The notes: generated by a model not told the origin, from the letters alone. Positions 46,062 to 54,527 are shown, counted from the first letter of the stretch. The stretch: 64,000 bases of DNA from CAZGSD01 sp964528305 (GCA_964528305.1 CAZGSD010000002.1:62001-126000), one strand, 5' to 3'. Numbers and translations: made by a program.

Positions 46062-46146
46062 TGGTGCTGGGGAGAGGACTCGAACCTCCATGCTTTTAGG
46101 CGCTAGCTCCTAAGGCTAGTGTGTCTACCAGTTCCACCACCCCAGC
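46062..46146 (-). tRNA. tRNA-Leu (TAG)
   Basis: The minus strand gives a class II tRNA: acceptor GCTGGGG/CCCCAGC, anticodon stem CTAGC/GCTAG around loop CTTAGGA (anticodon TAG), a long variable arm, the T-arm loop TTCGAGT, and encoded CCA (46062-46064). Confidence 0.95.
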
Positions 46147-46206
46147 GTAAAACGAGTGCAATATAGAGAAAATTTCTATAAAATGCAAAAATTCCTGCCT
46201 TTTTTC

Positions 46207-46521
46207 TTATACCTCGCCCAGCAAATGCAAATGTATATGGAAAATTTCTTGCCCCCCTTTTTCACCGACATTAAATAGCAGTTTATAGCCAGATAAACCC
46301 AACTTACGGCCCATATCACGCGCCACCAGCATCAAATGCCCCAATAAAGCCTGATCTTCATCGGCAGCTGCCATAATAGTCGGTATTTCTTTTTTAGGAA
46401 TAATCAACAGATGCACTGGAGCTTTGGGATATTTGTCATGAATTACCACACAGAATTCATCTTCATACTCTATCTGAGCTGGAATTTCCCTCTGAATAAT
46501 TTTAGTAAAAATTGATGTCAT
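46207..46521 (-). CDS. HIT family (HinT-like) nucleotide hydrolase
   Basis: From the ATG at 46521 (MTSIFTKIIQREIPAQ) the protein has 104 residues, normal for HinT. The C-terminal histidine triad HIHLHLL (H95, H97, H99) is intact, with AxxHLLIIPKKEI before it. HinT enzymes hydrolyse nucleoside phosphoramidates such as aminoacyl-AMP. The upstream in-frame extension to 46569 is rejected. Confidence 0.93.
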   Translation of the reverse strand: MTSIFTKIIQREIPAQIEYEDEFCVVIHDKYPKAPVHLLIIPKKEIPTIMAAADEDQALLGHLMLVARDMGRKLGLSGYKLLFNVGEKGGQEIFHIHLHLLGEV

Positions 46522-46592
46522 CGGATAATAAATAATACTACAACACCAGCATAGTTTTTCATTACCCAAAATTCAAACCAATTTCAAACTTC

Positions 46593-47702
46593 TTATGCTG
46601 TTCTCATCGCTTCATCCAAAGCATAAACCGCACGACCAACACGCACAAATTGGGGATTCTTTTGCAAATTAAGAGAAATAGTACCTTTTTTCACTCTTCG
46701 TTGCTTCATCACCCCAGCAATAATTTCTTGCTTGCTCATTGGAGATTTCTTACGCAACAAATTCTCAATCACATCTGCCACAGTTCCTTTCTTATATCCC
46801 CATTCTTTCAAAGCATACAAACCGCGGCCAACCAATACAAACTGATCATAACGTATCAATTCATTATGAACGGCCTGAGTTGTTACCAACTTTTTATCAA
46901 AACCAGCCGCCGCAATACGATTAGCAATTTCCACAAAATGAAGAGGTTCAGTTGATTTTTTTAATACTATATAAGCTTTATCACGAATACTACGAGGATT
47001 AATATGTCGCCAAGAAGTCAATCCAAAGCCCTCAGCAACTTTTTTCACTCTTTTGTCTACTTCCATCGCTGAAAGTATCAAAAGCATATCGACAGTCTTA
47101 CCACGTTCGGCAAAAACCGCCTGTATCTCACGTCCCAATTCAGCATCAACAACAATATCCCCCTTCTTATTCAATAAGGCTATACCATGATTAATAGCAG
47201 CCTTAATATCTTCAAAAGCAATAGAGCTTAATTTCCAAAACGGTTTATAAATATTGCTCTTTTCACATTGCACTAGATCAGCATTGATATGCAAAGCCAA
47301 ACGGATGATATGAGCATCCACATCCTGCGCATTAGACAATTGATTCAAAAGCTCAGCCACCAAACGGCTCTCTAACATCAAACCTCCATTGTTTTTCAAA
47401 ATATCTCTTGCCAATTTATTAATCACACTAAGCCTAGTAGTATCAACCGTACGACGTAGCTTACCAAGAGCAATTTTTTCTATCTGACGAACACGTTCTC
47501 TCGTGACAGAAAAAGATTGTCCTATTTTCTCCAAAGTCTGTCTCGGCTTATTATCCAAACAAAAACGTTTTACTATTACATCTTTTTCTTTTGGAGTAAG
47601 AACCATAAACATGTCCTCAATCACGTCCATCAAATTCACGCTAACCAACTGTGACACACCAGCTGCGGCTACAGATCCAGAAGATGATAAATCCTGATTC
47701 AT
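46593..47702 (-). CDS. Sigma-region-4/HARE-HTH regulator, paralogue 1
   Basis: 369 residues. Residues ~30-85 match sigma-70 region 4 (LTPKEKDVIVKRF, then IGQSFSVTRERVRQIEK), but no region 2 or 3 is present, so it cannot be a complete sigma factor. A helical middle follows. Near 250-310 lies a HARE-HTH/RpoE-delta-like winged helix (PLHFVEIANRIAAAGFDKK, VHNELIRYDQFVLVGRGLYAL), and a second such unit ends the protein (MSKQEIIAGVMKQRRVKKG). It likely binds promoter DNA or RNA polymerase. A paralogue is at 51188-52222. A strong promoter (47802-47774) and a leader palindrome precede it. Confidence 0.82.
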   Translation of the reverse strand: MNQDLSSSGSVAAAGVSQLVSVNLMDVIEDMFMVLTPKEKDVIVKRFCLDNKPRQTLEKIGQSFSVTRERVRQIEKIALGKLRRTVDTTRLSVINKLARDILKNNGGLMLESRLVAELLNQLSNAQDVDAHIIRLALHINADLVQCEKSNIYKPFWKLSSIAFEDIKAAINHGIALLNKKGDIVVDAELGREIQAVFAERGKTVDMLLILSAMEVDKRVKKVAEGFGLTSWRHINPRSIRDKAYIVLKKSTEPLHFVEIANRIAAAGFDKKLVTTQAVHNELIRYDQFVLVGRGLYALKEWGYKKGTVADVIENLLRKKSPMSKQEIIAGVMKQRRVKKGTISLNLQKNPQFVRVGRAVYALDEAMRTA

Positions 47703-47734
47703 AAACGTGATTAATGATTAACTTTTAACTAAAT

Positions 47735-47750
47735 TAGTTGTTTACAACTA
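47735..47750 (-). promoter_or_regulatory. Perfect 16-bp palindrome in the leader of the sigma4-HARE gene
   Basis: TAGTTGT (47735-47741), TT, ACAACTA (47744-47750). It lies between the predicted transcript start (~47767) and the ATG (47702), a position suited to an operator or autoregulatory site. The binding protein is unknown. Confidence 0.45.
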
Positions 47751-47773
47751 TATTCCACCGCCTTTAGTGCTAG

Positions 47774-47802
47774 AATATAGGCCCGGAGCATAGTACTGTC
47801 AA
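47774..47802 (-). promoter_or_regulatory. Promoter of sigma4-HARE paralogue 1
   Basis: Minus-strand TTGACA (47802-47797), a 17-bp spacer, TATATT (47779-47774). The opposite strand carries TGCTAGAAT at 47768-47776, an overlapping divergent extended -10 that could serve the glycosyltransferase gene. Confidence 0.7.
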
Positions 47803-47978
47803 GCAAGAAATTTGACACTATTCACAGTTTGTATATTTACAAAACAAAACCGTTCAAACCTATACAAAGGGCCCACAATATAGTTAAATATACTTTAAAA
47901 GTCAACTCCATTTGCTCTAAATTTGCGGGACGCCCCGCCTGTCTTGTATATTCTGACCACCTTTAAACAACCAACAGC

Positions 47979-49637
47979 CTGAACACACATCTGCAAAAAC
48001 CCGAAACACTAAGGAGATCCAGTCCTTACTGGCGTTTACTGGAAATAATTCCCGGCCTACTAACTTGGTCAGCTTTTCTCCTAGTTTTCATAGGATCCTT
48101 TCTTTTCCCAACCATTACAGCCAATTTAATCATCACCTACACCCTTATTTGGGTATTTCGAACCTTTCACTTTTCTTACAACCTTGTTAAATCCTATTAT
48201 TTCAGCCAAAGAAGCCTAAAAGTTCCTTGGAACAAGCTGCTCTCCTACTTAGAAACACCTTCCCGCCTAGAATATTTAATTAAAACAAAAAACTTCCAAC
48301 TAGATCCACTTATTTTGAATCTCAAAAACAAACCAGTAGAACCGCAACTATTAGGAAAGATTCACCATTTACAAAAAATCAACCAAACGCTCAAACCATC
48401 TGAAGTAGTACACTGTATTACACTAGTCACCTATAAAGAATCACTAGAAGTCATCAAAACCTCAGTCGAATCATATATTAAAAGCGACTATGACTTAAAA
48501 AAAGTCATTTTCATGCTAGCCTGCGAAGAATCCGATCGCGCCAACGCCCAAAACATTGCTGACCAAATTCAGCAAAAGTATGGTCATCATTTTATGGATT
48601 TTCTCTGCACTTTTCACCCACAAAATCTTCCTAATGAATTAAAAGGTCGTGCCGGCAACGCCACCTGGGCAGCCAAACATCTCAAAAACTATCTAGAAAA
48701 AAGAAAAATTCCTTTTACTTCAGTAATCCTATCCAGTTTTGACGCTGACACAGTAATTAGCCCTACTTTTTTAAGTGAATTAACCTTCCGCTTCTGTATC
48801 ACAGAAAATCGAACCGAAGTAGGCTATCAACCAGTACCATTCTACCATAACAACATCTGGGACGTACCGGTTTTCAACAGGCTAGTAGCCATTTCCTGTT
48901 CATTTTGGCAACTCTCTGTCAGTTTACGCAAAGACGAAAACAAAAGCTTTTCTTCACGCTCTATGAGTTTTCAATCAGTACTGGATTTTGGCTACTGGGA
49001 CACGCGAGTCGTCCAAGACGACTCGCGCCAGTTCTGGACAGCATTTTTCGTCTATCAAGGACGCCATTATCTAGAAAACATCTACAGCCCCGTCTATATG
49101 GACGCCGTACTCAGTGAATCCTATCTCGACACCATCAAAAGCCAATACAAACAACTAAGACGTTGGGCCTGGGGAGTGAGCGATTATCCATTTATAGTAA
49201 CCAATTTATGGCATAGCCCACATATTCCCTGGAAAAGAAAAGTATATGAAAGCCTACATTTCCTAGAAAGTGTCTTTTTCTGGGCTACAGGCCCTATGAT
49301 ACTACTTTTCGCAGGTTTTATACCCGGCACTATTAATCAAAACTTCAGCATCACCGTACTCAGCCACAATTTACCAATTATGATGAGTATTCTAATGAAT
49401 ATCGCCTCCATCGGCATAGTAGTCTGTCTGATTATCACTACTCAAATCATCCCTTTTGACCAACAACGAAGCTTGATCAAAAAAGTATCTCTTTTCCTAC
49501 AATGGCTGCTTGTACCAATAGTTTCAGTCACTCTCAGCTCTATACCAGCCATCGACGCCCAAACCAGACTAATGTTAAACAAACGTCTGGACTTTCAGGT
49601 AACACAAAAAAGCCGTAAAAAAGCTTTAAAAGCCTAA
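47979..49637 (+). CDS. GT2-family membrane glycosyltransferase (no canonical start codon)
   Basis: A processive-type glycosyltransferase. The open frame begins at 47967 after a TAA. Conserved N-terminal sequence (RLLEIIPGLLTWSAFLLVFI, then a second helix NLIITYTLIWVF) lies upstream of the first ATG/GTG/TTG-type codon (TTG at 48315), so the start must be non-canonical. In-frame CTGs at 47979 and 47991 are candidates; 47979 is given. The catalytic domain has SSFDADTVISP (DxD), VVQDDSRQFW and QYKQLRRWAWG (QxxRW), followed by three or four C-terminal membrane helices. It probably extends or transfers a surface glycan, fitting the rfb, csaB and LCP genes. Confidence 0.82.
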   Translation: MNTHLQKPETLRRSSPYWRLLEIIPGLLTWSAFLLVFIGSFLFPTITANLIITYTLIWVFRTFHFSYNLVKSYYFSQRSLKVPWNKLLSYLETPSRLEYLIKTKNFQLDPLILNLKNKPVEPQLLGKIHHLQKINQTLKPSEVVHCITLVTYKESLEVIKTSVESYIKSDYDLKKVIFMLACEESDRANAQNIADQIQQKYGHHFMDFLCTFHPQNLPNELKGRAGNATWAAKHLKNYLEKRKIPFTSVILSSFDADTVISPTFLSELTFRFCITENRTEVGYQPVPFYHNNIWDVPVFNRLVAISCSFWQLSVSLRKDENKSFSSRSMSFQSVLDFGYWDTRVVQDDSRQFWTAFFVYQGRHYLENIYSPVYMDAVLSESYLDTIKSQYKQLRRWAWGVSDYPFIVTNLWHSPHIPWKRKVYESLHFLESVFFWATGPMILLFAGFIPGTINQNFSITVLSHNLPIMMSILMNIASIGIVVCLIITTQIIPFDQQRSLIKKVSLFLQWLLVPIVSVTLSSIPAIDAQTRLMLNKRLDFQVTQKSRKKALKA

Positions 49638-49649
49638 TAAAATCAGTTT

Positions 49650-50156
49650 CTAACTAGATTTCTGACAGAATTGCTTCCACAGCCCAATCACAAAATCCTC
49701 AGCCACTTTAGCGGCACGTTGCAATTGCTGTAACAAACCAGCCAAAACCCTGGCCCTCTTAACTTTGTCATTGAGCAGATGCGGCTTATTTTTACTCTTC
49801 ATCATTACTTTAATCTCTTTCTCGACACTATTTAATTCAACTTTAATCGCAGTCACAGTCTGCCCCATCATAATTTCAATACTCGGCAAATCCCTCACCA
49901 CAGTACGCTTCAGAACTTTACCAGCCTTACCAGAAGCCCCTCCTTTATTCTCACCAGCCTTAGAACTGTTTTTCTCACTAAATACACCGACCTCTTCAAT
50001 CCCTTCAGCAGCTATATCTACTCCTTCATTCACGGTACTGATCACCTTTCCCAGCTCGGCAAAACCGGCATTACTATCAACCCCACGATCCATTCGATTA
50101 TCAGCAGACGATCTATCTAAAGGGTTTTTACCGGGTTGTAACAGTTTTTTATCCAT
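49650..50156 (-). CDS. Helical orphan protein
   Basis: From the ATG at 50156 (MDKKLLQPGKNPLDR) the protein has 168 residues. The first 70 are polar (Asp, Ser, Glu, Gly), probably flexible. After a Lys/Gly-rich bridge comes a helical segment (LPSIEIMMGQTVTAIKVEL, then KRARVLAGLLQQLQRAAKV). No membrane helix or family is recognised. The upstream in-frame hydrophobic extension is untranslated by this model. It is divergent from the gene at 50249 and converges with the GT2 gene (12 bp). Confidence 0.6.
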   Translation of the reverse strand: MDKKLLQPGKNPLDRSSADNRMDRGVDSNAGFAELGKVISTVNEGVDIAAEGIEEVGVFSEKNSSKAGENKGGASGKAGKVLKRTVVRDLPSIEIMMGQTVTAIKVELNSVEKEIKVMMKSKNKPHLLNDKVKRARVLAGLLQQLQRAAKVAEDFVIGLWKQFCQKSS

Positions 50157-50203
50157 ATCTAGACACATTTTACCACAAAAAAGTAAACAAAAGAACCTAA
50201 ATA

Positions 50204-50212
50204 TGCTAGAAT
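50204..50212 (+). promoter_or_regulatory. Extended -10 promoter of the TPR-like gene
   Basis: TGCTAGAAT with a weak TAAACA 17 bp upstream of the hexamer. The start near 50219 gives a ~30-nt leader to the ATG at 50249. Confidence 0.5.
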
Positions 50213-50248
50213 ATATAGATAAACAAAAGTCAAACACCATTTAGCGCT

Positions 50249-51166
50249 ATGAATTCTCTCAAAGAAATAGAACAACAGGTCAAAATCCTAATAGCATCTG
50301 AAAAATGGGCGCAAGCACATCAAATATGCCTGCAAATACTTCAATATGACCCGGAAAATTCCACTTTTCTCAAATTTAAAACTTCCATAGAAAAAACAGT
50401 CAACCAAATCAATCAAAAAGCTATTCGCGAAGAATTGAAGAAGCTCGACCCCTTATTGCACAACAAACAATATGAAAGCTATCTACAACAAATTGCACCA
50501 CTGCAGAATTATATAAAAGATTATCCAGAAATCAGCAAAAAAATTCTATTAGCCCAACAATTACTAGAACAATCATATCAAGAGAAAGTTCAGCAAACTG
50601 TAGAAGAAGTCCAACAGATTTTTCTTAAAAATAAAAATCACCTGAATTTCGAAAATTTACGCCAACAATTAAATTATCTACATAAACAAGCCCCTCACGA
50701 AAAACGCATCTCTCAATTACTGAACAAAATTACTAAACAACATATTAAAAACGAACTCCAACAACAAAAACCGCTCCTAGAAAGCAATCATTTTGAAGAT
50801 ATAATTATTTTTCTACTTCGCCTGCAAAAACTAGACCCAAACAACAACACCCTAAAAAATCAGATTGAAAAAATCAAACAGCGCTACCAAATCGAAAAAA
50901 TAGAAAATCAAAGAGATTTTATTTTCAAAACTTTGGAAGAAGCAAAGCTGCTCTTTATCAGGAAAAAATACGATCTCTGCATGGAACTATGCGAAAGAGT
51001 CTTGAGTATAGATCCACACAATCCAGCAGCCATAACCTATCTACAAAAAAGCACCAATAAAGCCAGTCAAGCTTCGGAAAACCTAATTATCACTCAACTT
51101 CTAGCCAACTATAAAAACTTTCCACAAAGCAGCAACTATCAGGAAAAAAACTATATAAGAATTTGA
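50249..51166 (+). CDS. TPR-like/coiled-coil protein
   Basis: 305 residues, very rich in Gln, Lys, Asn and Leu. The N-terminus (LIASEKWAQAHQICLQILQY, then DPEN) and C-terminus (FIRKKYDLCMELCERVLSID, then PHNPAA) are classic TPR-like helix pairs with the final DPxN/DPHN turn. The centre is long charged helix. There is no signal or membrane helix, so it is presumably a cytoplasmic scaffold. The partner is unknown. It converges with sigma4-HARE paralogue 2. Confidence 0.72.
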   Translation: MNSLKEIEQQVKILIASEKWAQAHQICLQILQYDPENSTFLKFKTSIEKTVNQINQKAIREELKKLDPLLHNKQYESYLQQIAPLQNYIKDYPEISKKILLAQQLLEQSYQEKVQQTVEEVQQIFLKNKNHLNFENLRQQLNYLHKQAPHEKRISQLLNKITKQHIKNELQQQKPLLESNHFEDIIIFLLRLQKLDPNNNTLKNQIEKIKQRYQIEKIENQRDFIFKTLEEAKLLFIRKKYDLCMELCERVLSIDPHNPAAITYLQKSTNKASQASENLIITQLLANYKNFPQSSNYQEKNYIRI

Positions 51167-51187
51167 TCAGATTAAAAGAAACCCGCT

Positions 51188-52222
51188 TTAAGCAGCCTTC
51201 AGAGCATACTGCTTACGTCCAACCCTCACAAACTGATCTTTATTTTTCAAACTCAAAACTATAGTAATAGGCTTCACCTGACGCTGCTTTAATACCTCAG
51301 CCACTATGTCTTCCTGTGACATAGAGTCTTTACCATGCAAAATACCGGCAATAACATCAGCCACAGTGCCAGATTTAAAGCCCCATTCAGCCAAACTATA
51401 AATACCACGACCAATCAACACAAACTCATCATGACGTATCAGCTCATTATGAACAGCTTGAAGATTAATTTTCTTCCTATCGAAATTACATTCGATAATT
51501 TTATTGGCTATATCGACAAAATGCATTGGTTGCTTTTTCATACGCAACACAAAATAAATTTTGTCACGCAAAGTCCGAGGGTTGATATGGCGCCATTCAA
51601 AAAGTCCCACCAGTCCACCGTCCAAAACTTTAATTTTCTTATCCACTCGAATCAGAGACTGATAAGTTTCTAGAGTCATAGACACCTTACTTCCAGTTAT
51701 AACTGCCGCATACAAATCCTCCAAAGACATTACCTGTTTTGCTTTAGCCAAAGCATCAACCGTCTGTTCACAAACCCCCTCCAAATCTGATTGGAGCAAA
51801 GCCACCATTTTCAGATAAGGAAAATAAGATACAGTATTAGGAATTCTATTGAAACGTTTATCTATGGATAAAATCAATTGCAGAGCTTCAACAGGATAAT
51901 CAACATGAACCTTGATTAATTCATTAAGTAAGGTCTCTTCCTTAATTACTCCACCAGCTGTCTCAATCAAATCATATGCCATATTCGCCACTGCAAACAA
52001 ACCACAATTCTCTAAATTTCTCTTCAATTTACCTAGAGCATTTTTTTCTATCTGCCTTACTCTTTCTCTGGTAACAGAAAACTTTTGTCCTATTTCTTCA
52101 AGCGTAGCTCTCTCTTGCTGATCCAGATTGAAACGTCTCTCCACAACAAACCTTTCTTTCTGAGTTAACAACAATAAAAAGTCCTGTACCTGTTTAACAA
52201 AATCTTCTGTGACCATGCTCAT
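51188..52222 (-). CDS. Sigma-region-4/HARE-HTH regulator, paralogue 2
   Basis: 344 residues, same architecture as the gene at 46593-47702: sigma region 4 (LTQKERFVVERRF, IGQKFSVTRERVRQIEK), helical middle, then a HARE-like winged helix (PMHFVDIANKIIECNFDRK, VHNELIRHDEFVLIGRGIYSL) and a terminal unit (MSQEDIVAEVLKQRQVKP). Shared blocks such as WRHINPR and GTVADVI show direct paralogy. An extended -10 (52281-52273) lies upstream. It lacks sigma region 2, so it is a regulator and not a sigma factor. Confidence 0.82.
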   Translation of the reverse strand: MSMVTEDFVKQVQDFLLLLTQKERFVVERRFNLDQQERATLEEIGQKFSVTRERVRQIEKNALGKLKRNLENCGLFAVANMAYDLIETAGGVIKEETLLNELIKVHVDYPVEALQLILSIDKRFNRIPNTVSYFPYLKMVALLQSDLEGVCEQTVDALAKAKQVMSLEDLYAAVITGSKVSMTLETYQSLIRVDKKIKVLDGGLVGLFEWRHINPRTLRDKIYFVLRMKKQPMHFVDIANKIIECNFDRKKINLQAVHNELIRHDEFVLIGRGIYSLAEWGFKSGTVADVIAGILHGKDSMSQEDIVAEVLKQRQVKPITIVLSLKNKDQFVRVGRKQYALKAA

Positions 52223-52272
52223 AATCTGTTTTTAAAGTATATATTTATTTTAAGGCCAAAATTCAAATAACA

Positions 52273-52281
52273 ATTTTAGCA
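52273..52281 (-). promoter_or_regulatory. Extended -10 promoter of sigma4-HARE paralogue 2
   Basis: Minus-strand TGCTAAAAT, with TTGCAT 20 bp upstream of the hexamer. The leader would be about 44 nt. Confidence 0.5.
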
Positions 52282-52365
52282 ACCACACGTTTCAGTATAT
52301 GCAAAGCAGAACTTAAAAAAAGAAAATAAACTTGTGAAACACCCAAAAAACATTTCTGATACATA

Positions 52366-53028
52366 TCACTCCAAAATATAACCGCTACAGGGAACAGTTT
52401 TAATCATATCATCTACATCAAAACTAGCCTTCAAAATTTTACGTAACTTACTTACATGCACATCCACGGTATTGGTCGAAACAATAAAATTCATATCCCA
52501 AACATTTTCCAAAATATTATTCCTGCTCAAAACCCGACCTCTATTTCTAGCCAAATACAACAACAACTCAAACTCTTTATTTGGTAAAAAAACTTCAGCA
52601 CGCCCATCACCAACAACCCGCCTGTTTAAATTCAACTTTAAAACTCCCAATTCCAAAGAGTCTTTAAGCAAATAATTTTTCACTCCAACTATAGACTGTA
52701 AATCATCTAACAATAATTGATAATTCAAGGGCCAAAAATAACATCTCATGACACCATCAGCTAATCGCCCCAAATTTTCACTCGGAGTAGGCAGTCCATC
52801 CATTAAAAAAAACTTTTCCATTGGCAAAGAAATTTTCATTAAATCAACCCAAATTTCTCCAACACGATCAAATAAAATCACATCACAACTCAATTCCACA
52901 GTACCCGCCCCCACATATCTCCTAAAATACTCAACCCCCATCCTTTCAACTATCACCTTATTTTTCATCAAATATCTGCACACCCCCTCCACCTCACTAA
53001 TTTTATCCGAAACCATCAATAATTTCAT
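52366..53028 (-). CDS. OmpR/PhoB-type response regulator with degenerate receiver
   Basis: 220 residues. The C-terminal ~95 form a clear OmpR/PhoB winged helix (LPNKEFELLLYLARNRGRVL, then NTVDVHVSKLRKIL and PCSGYIL). The N-terminal half has receiver-like topology with the phospho-acceptor-like VILFD, but the acidic pocket is reduced to one Asp (LLMVSDK) and the switch Lys of KPF is Trp (FWPLNY). It therefore probably works without phosphorylation. No histidine kinase is nearby. It is divergent from rlmN. Confidence 0.82.
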   Translation of the reverse strand: MKLLMVSDKISEVEGVCRYLMKNKVIVERMGVEYFRRYVGAGTVELSCDVILFDRVGEIWVDLMKISLPMEKFFLMDGLPTPSENLGRLADGVMRCYFWPLNYQLLLDDLQSIVGVKNYLLKDSLELGVLKLNLNRRVVGDGRAEVFLPNKEFELLLYLARNRGRVLSRNNILENVWDMNFIVSTNTVDVHVSKLRKILKASFDVDDMIKTVPCSGYILE

Positions 53029-53141
53029 AAAATAAAATTACAGGAGATCAAGATAACCCCATTCACCCACACCAAGCAAACCCGCACACTCCCCAAATCA
53101 ATTATTTCCTCTAGTCAAAAAGCAAAAACCCACGTAATATC

Positions 53142-53165
53142 CTGTCGTCCAAAATTGGACAACAG
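53142..53165 (+). promoter_or_regulatory. Near-perfect palindrome abutting the rlmN start
   Basis: CTGT, C, GTCCAA, AA, TTGGAC, A, ACAG: 24 bp with a single mismatched pair, ending at the base before the ATG at 53166. A TAATAT -10-like box (53135-53140) lies just upstream, so the element covers the predicted transcript start. It is a candidate operator; as RNA it would form a hairpin at the start codon. Confidence 0.5.
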
Positions 53166-54185
53166 ATGAAAACACCAGCCGAAATACAACACGCGCTTAA
53201 ACAGCTCAACCTGCCAATTTTCCGTCAAAAGCAAATCAGCAGTGCTGTCTTCGAACAGGGGATTACCAGCTATCAAGACATTACAACTCTACCAGCCACA
53301 GCCAAACAAACACTCGCCACCCATCTTCCTATCCTGTCCATTACACCAGTAATTCATGTCGTCTCTCAAAAAAAGGACACGGAAAAAGCCCTCTTTGAAA
53401 TAGCAGGCGGATTAAAAATCGAGGCGGTATTAATGAAATTTCGAGATGGACGCAATTCCATTTGCGTTTCCAGCCAGGCCGGCTGTCAAATGGGTTGTAA
53501 ATTCTGCGCCACAGGTACAATGAAATTTGGCCGCAACCTTACCGCTGAGGAAATTTTCGATCAGGTGCTTTATTTTCATTGCCAACTAGTCAAAAGTGGT
53601 GAGCATATTTCCAATATTGTCTTCATGGGCATGGGAGAACCATTTATGAATTACGATCACGTCATGAGTGCTGTCAGAAGAATAAATTCTCCAGAAGAAC
53701 TCGGCATAGCGGCCCGCCGCATCACACTTTCTACTTCCGGATTGGTAGATGGTATTGAAAAACTCACAGCGGATCCCTTGCAAGTCAATTTGGCCGTATC
53801 GCTACACGCCCCCAATCAAGCCGCCCGCGAAAAAATCATGCCAGTAGCCAGACTTTGGCCATTAGAAAAACTTTTATCTGCCATTCACCAATATACTGAA
53901 AAAACTCATCGCCGCGTGTCTTTTGAGTATGTCATGCTCAAAAACATCAACGATTCCACTGCTATGGCAGAAGAACTTGCTCAGATTAGCAACAATAAAT
54001 TGATTCACATCAATATCATTCCTTACAATCAAACCTCCATTGAAAACATTTCCGGCAGTGACAGACAAACTATTTTAAATTTTCAAAAAATCTTACAAAA
54101 TGCCGGCATCAGTGCTACAGTCAGAGTAACCATGGGGGAGGACATTGCAGCAGCCTGTGGACAATTAGCCAATAAAAATAGTTAA
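53166..54185 (+). CDS. rlmN: Dual-specificity RNA methyltransferase RlmN
   Basis: 339 residues. Radical SAM enzyme that methylates C2 of A2503 in 23S rRNA and A37 in tRNAs. The cluster motif CQMGCKFC (C107, C111, C114), the SSQAGC lead-in, VFMGMGEP, the helical N-terminal domain and the C-terminal catalytic Cys region (MGEDIAAACGQL) are all present. A palindrome sits directly before the start. It is followed by the DUF3467 gene after 16 bp. Confidence 0.96.
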   Translation: MKTPAEIQHALKQLNLPIFRQKQISSAVFEQGITSYQDITTLPATAKQTLATHLPILSITPVIHVVSQKKDTEKALFEIAGGLKIEAVLMKFRDGRNSICVSSQAGCQMGCKFCATGTMKFGRNLTAEEIFDQVLYFHCQLVKSGEHISNIVFMGMGEPFMNYDHVMSAVRRINSPEELGIAARRITLSTSGLVDGIEKLTADPLQVNLAVSLHAPNQAAREKIMPVARLWPLEKLLSAIHQYTEKTHRRVSFEYVMLKNINDSTAMAEELAQISNNKLIHINIIPYNQTSIENISGSDRQTILNFQKILQNAGISATVRVTMGEDIAAACGQLANKNS

Positions 54186-54201
54186 ATTAATAATTAATCC
54201 T

Positions 54202-54510
54202 ATGACACAACCACACAATCAACAACCAGCAGGAAATCCACAAAATCCAGCTCAACCAGCCGGAGCATCTCCCAAAATCAATTTAAAAATCGAAGCCGCC
54301 CAAGAGCAGGGGAGTTACGCTAATGCTATTTCCATACATGTTAATCACAATGAGGTCATTCTAGATTTCGGCTACATGATGCCAAATCAAGACCCTCTAA
54401 CAGTGAAACTAGTCAGCCGCGTCAATCTCACCCACAGTACCGCCGAAAGCCTACTCAGCGTACTATCAAACGCTATGCTAGACTGGCGCAATAAAAACAA
54501 GAAATCTTAA
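54202..54510 (+). CDS. DUF3467 family protein
   Basis: 102 residues. After a Gln/Pro/Asn-rich N-terminus, the core ...YANAISIHVNHNEVILDFGYM and VKLVSRVNLTHSTAESLLSVL matches DUF3467, a small family of unknown function. It lies between rlmN and the glycyl-tRNA synthetase gene, 16 and 17 bp apart, so all three are likely co-transcribed. Confidence 0.85.
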   Translation: MTQPHNQQPAGNPQNPAQPAGASPKINLKIEAAQEQGSYANAISIHVNHNEVILDFGYMMPNQDPLTVKLVSRVNLTHSTAESLLSVLSNAMLDWRNKNKKS

Positions 54511-54527
54511 TTAAGACCATCAACATC

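Noticed and set aside
47925..47938. GCGGG/CCCGC hairpin before the glycosyltransferase
   Set aside because: Only 5 bp with a 4-nt loop and no T run; too weak to call a terminator or attenuator.
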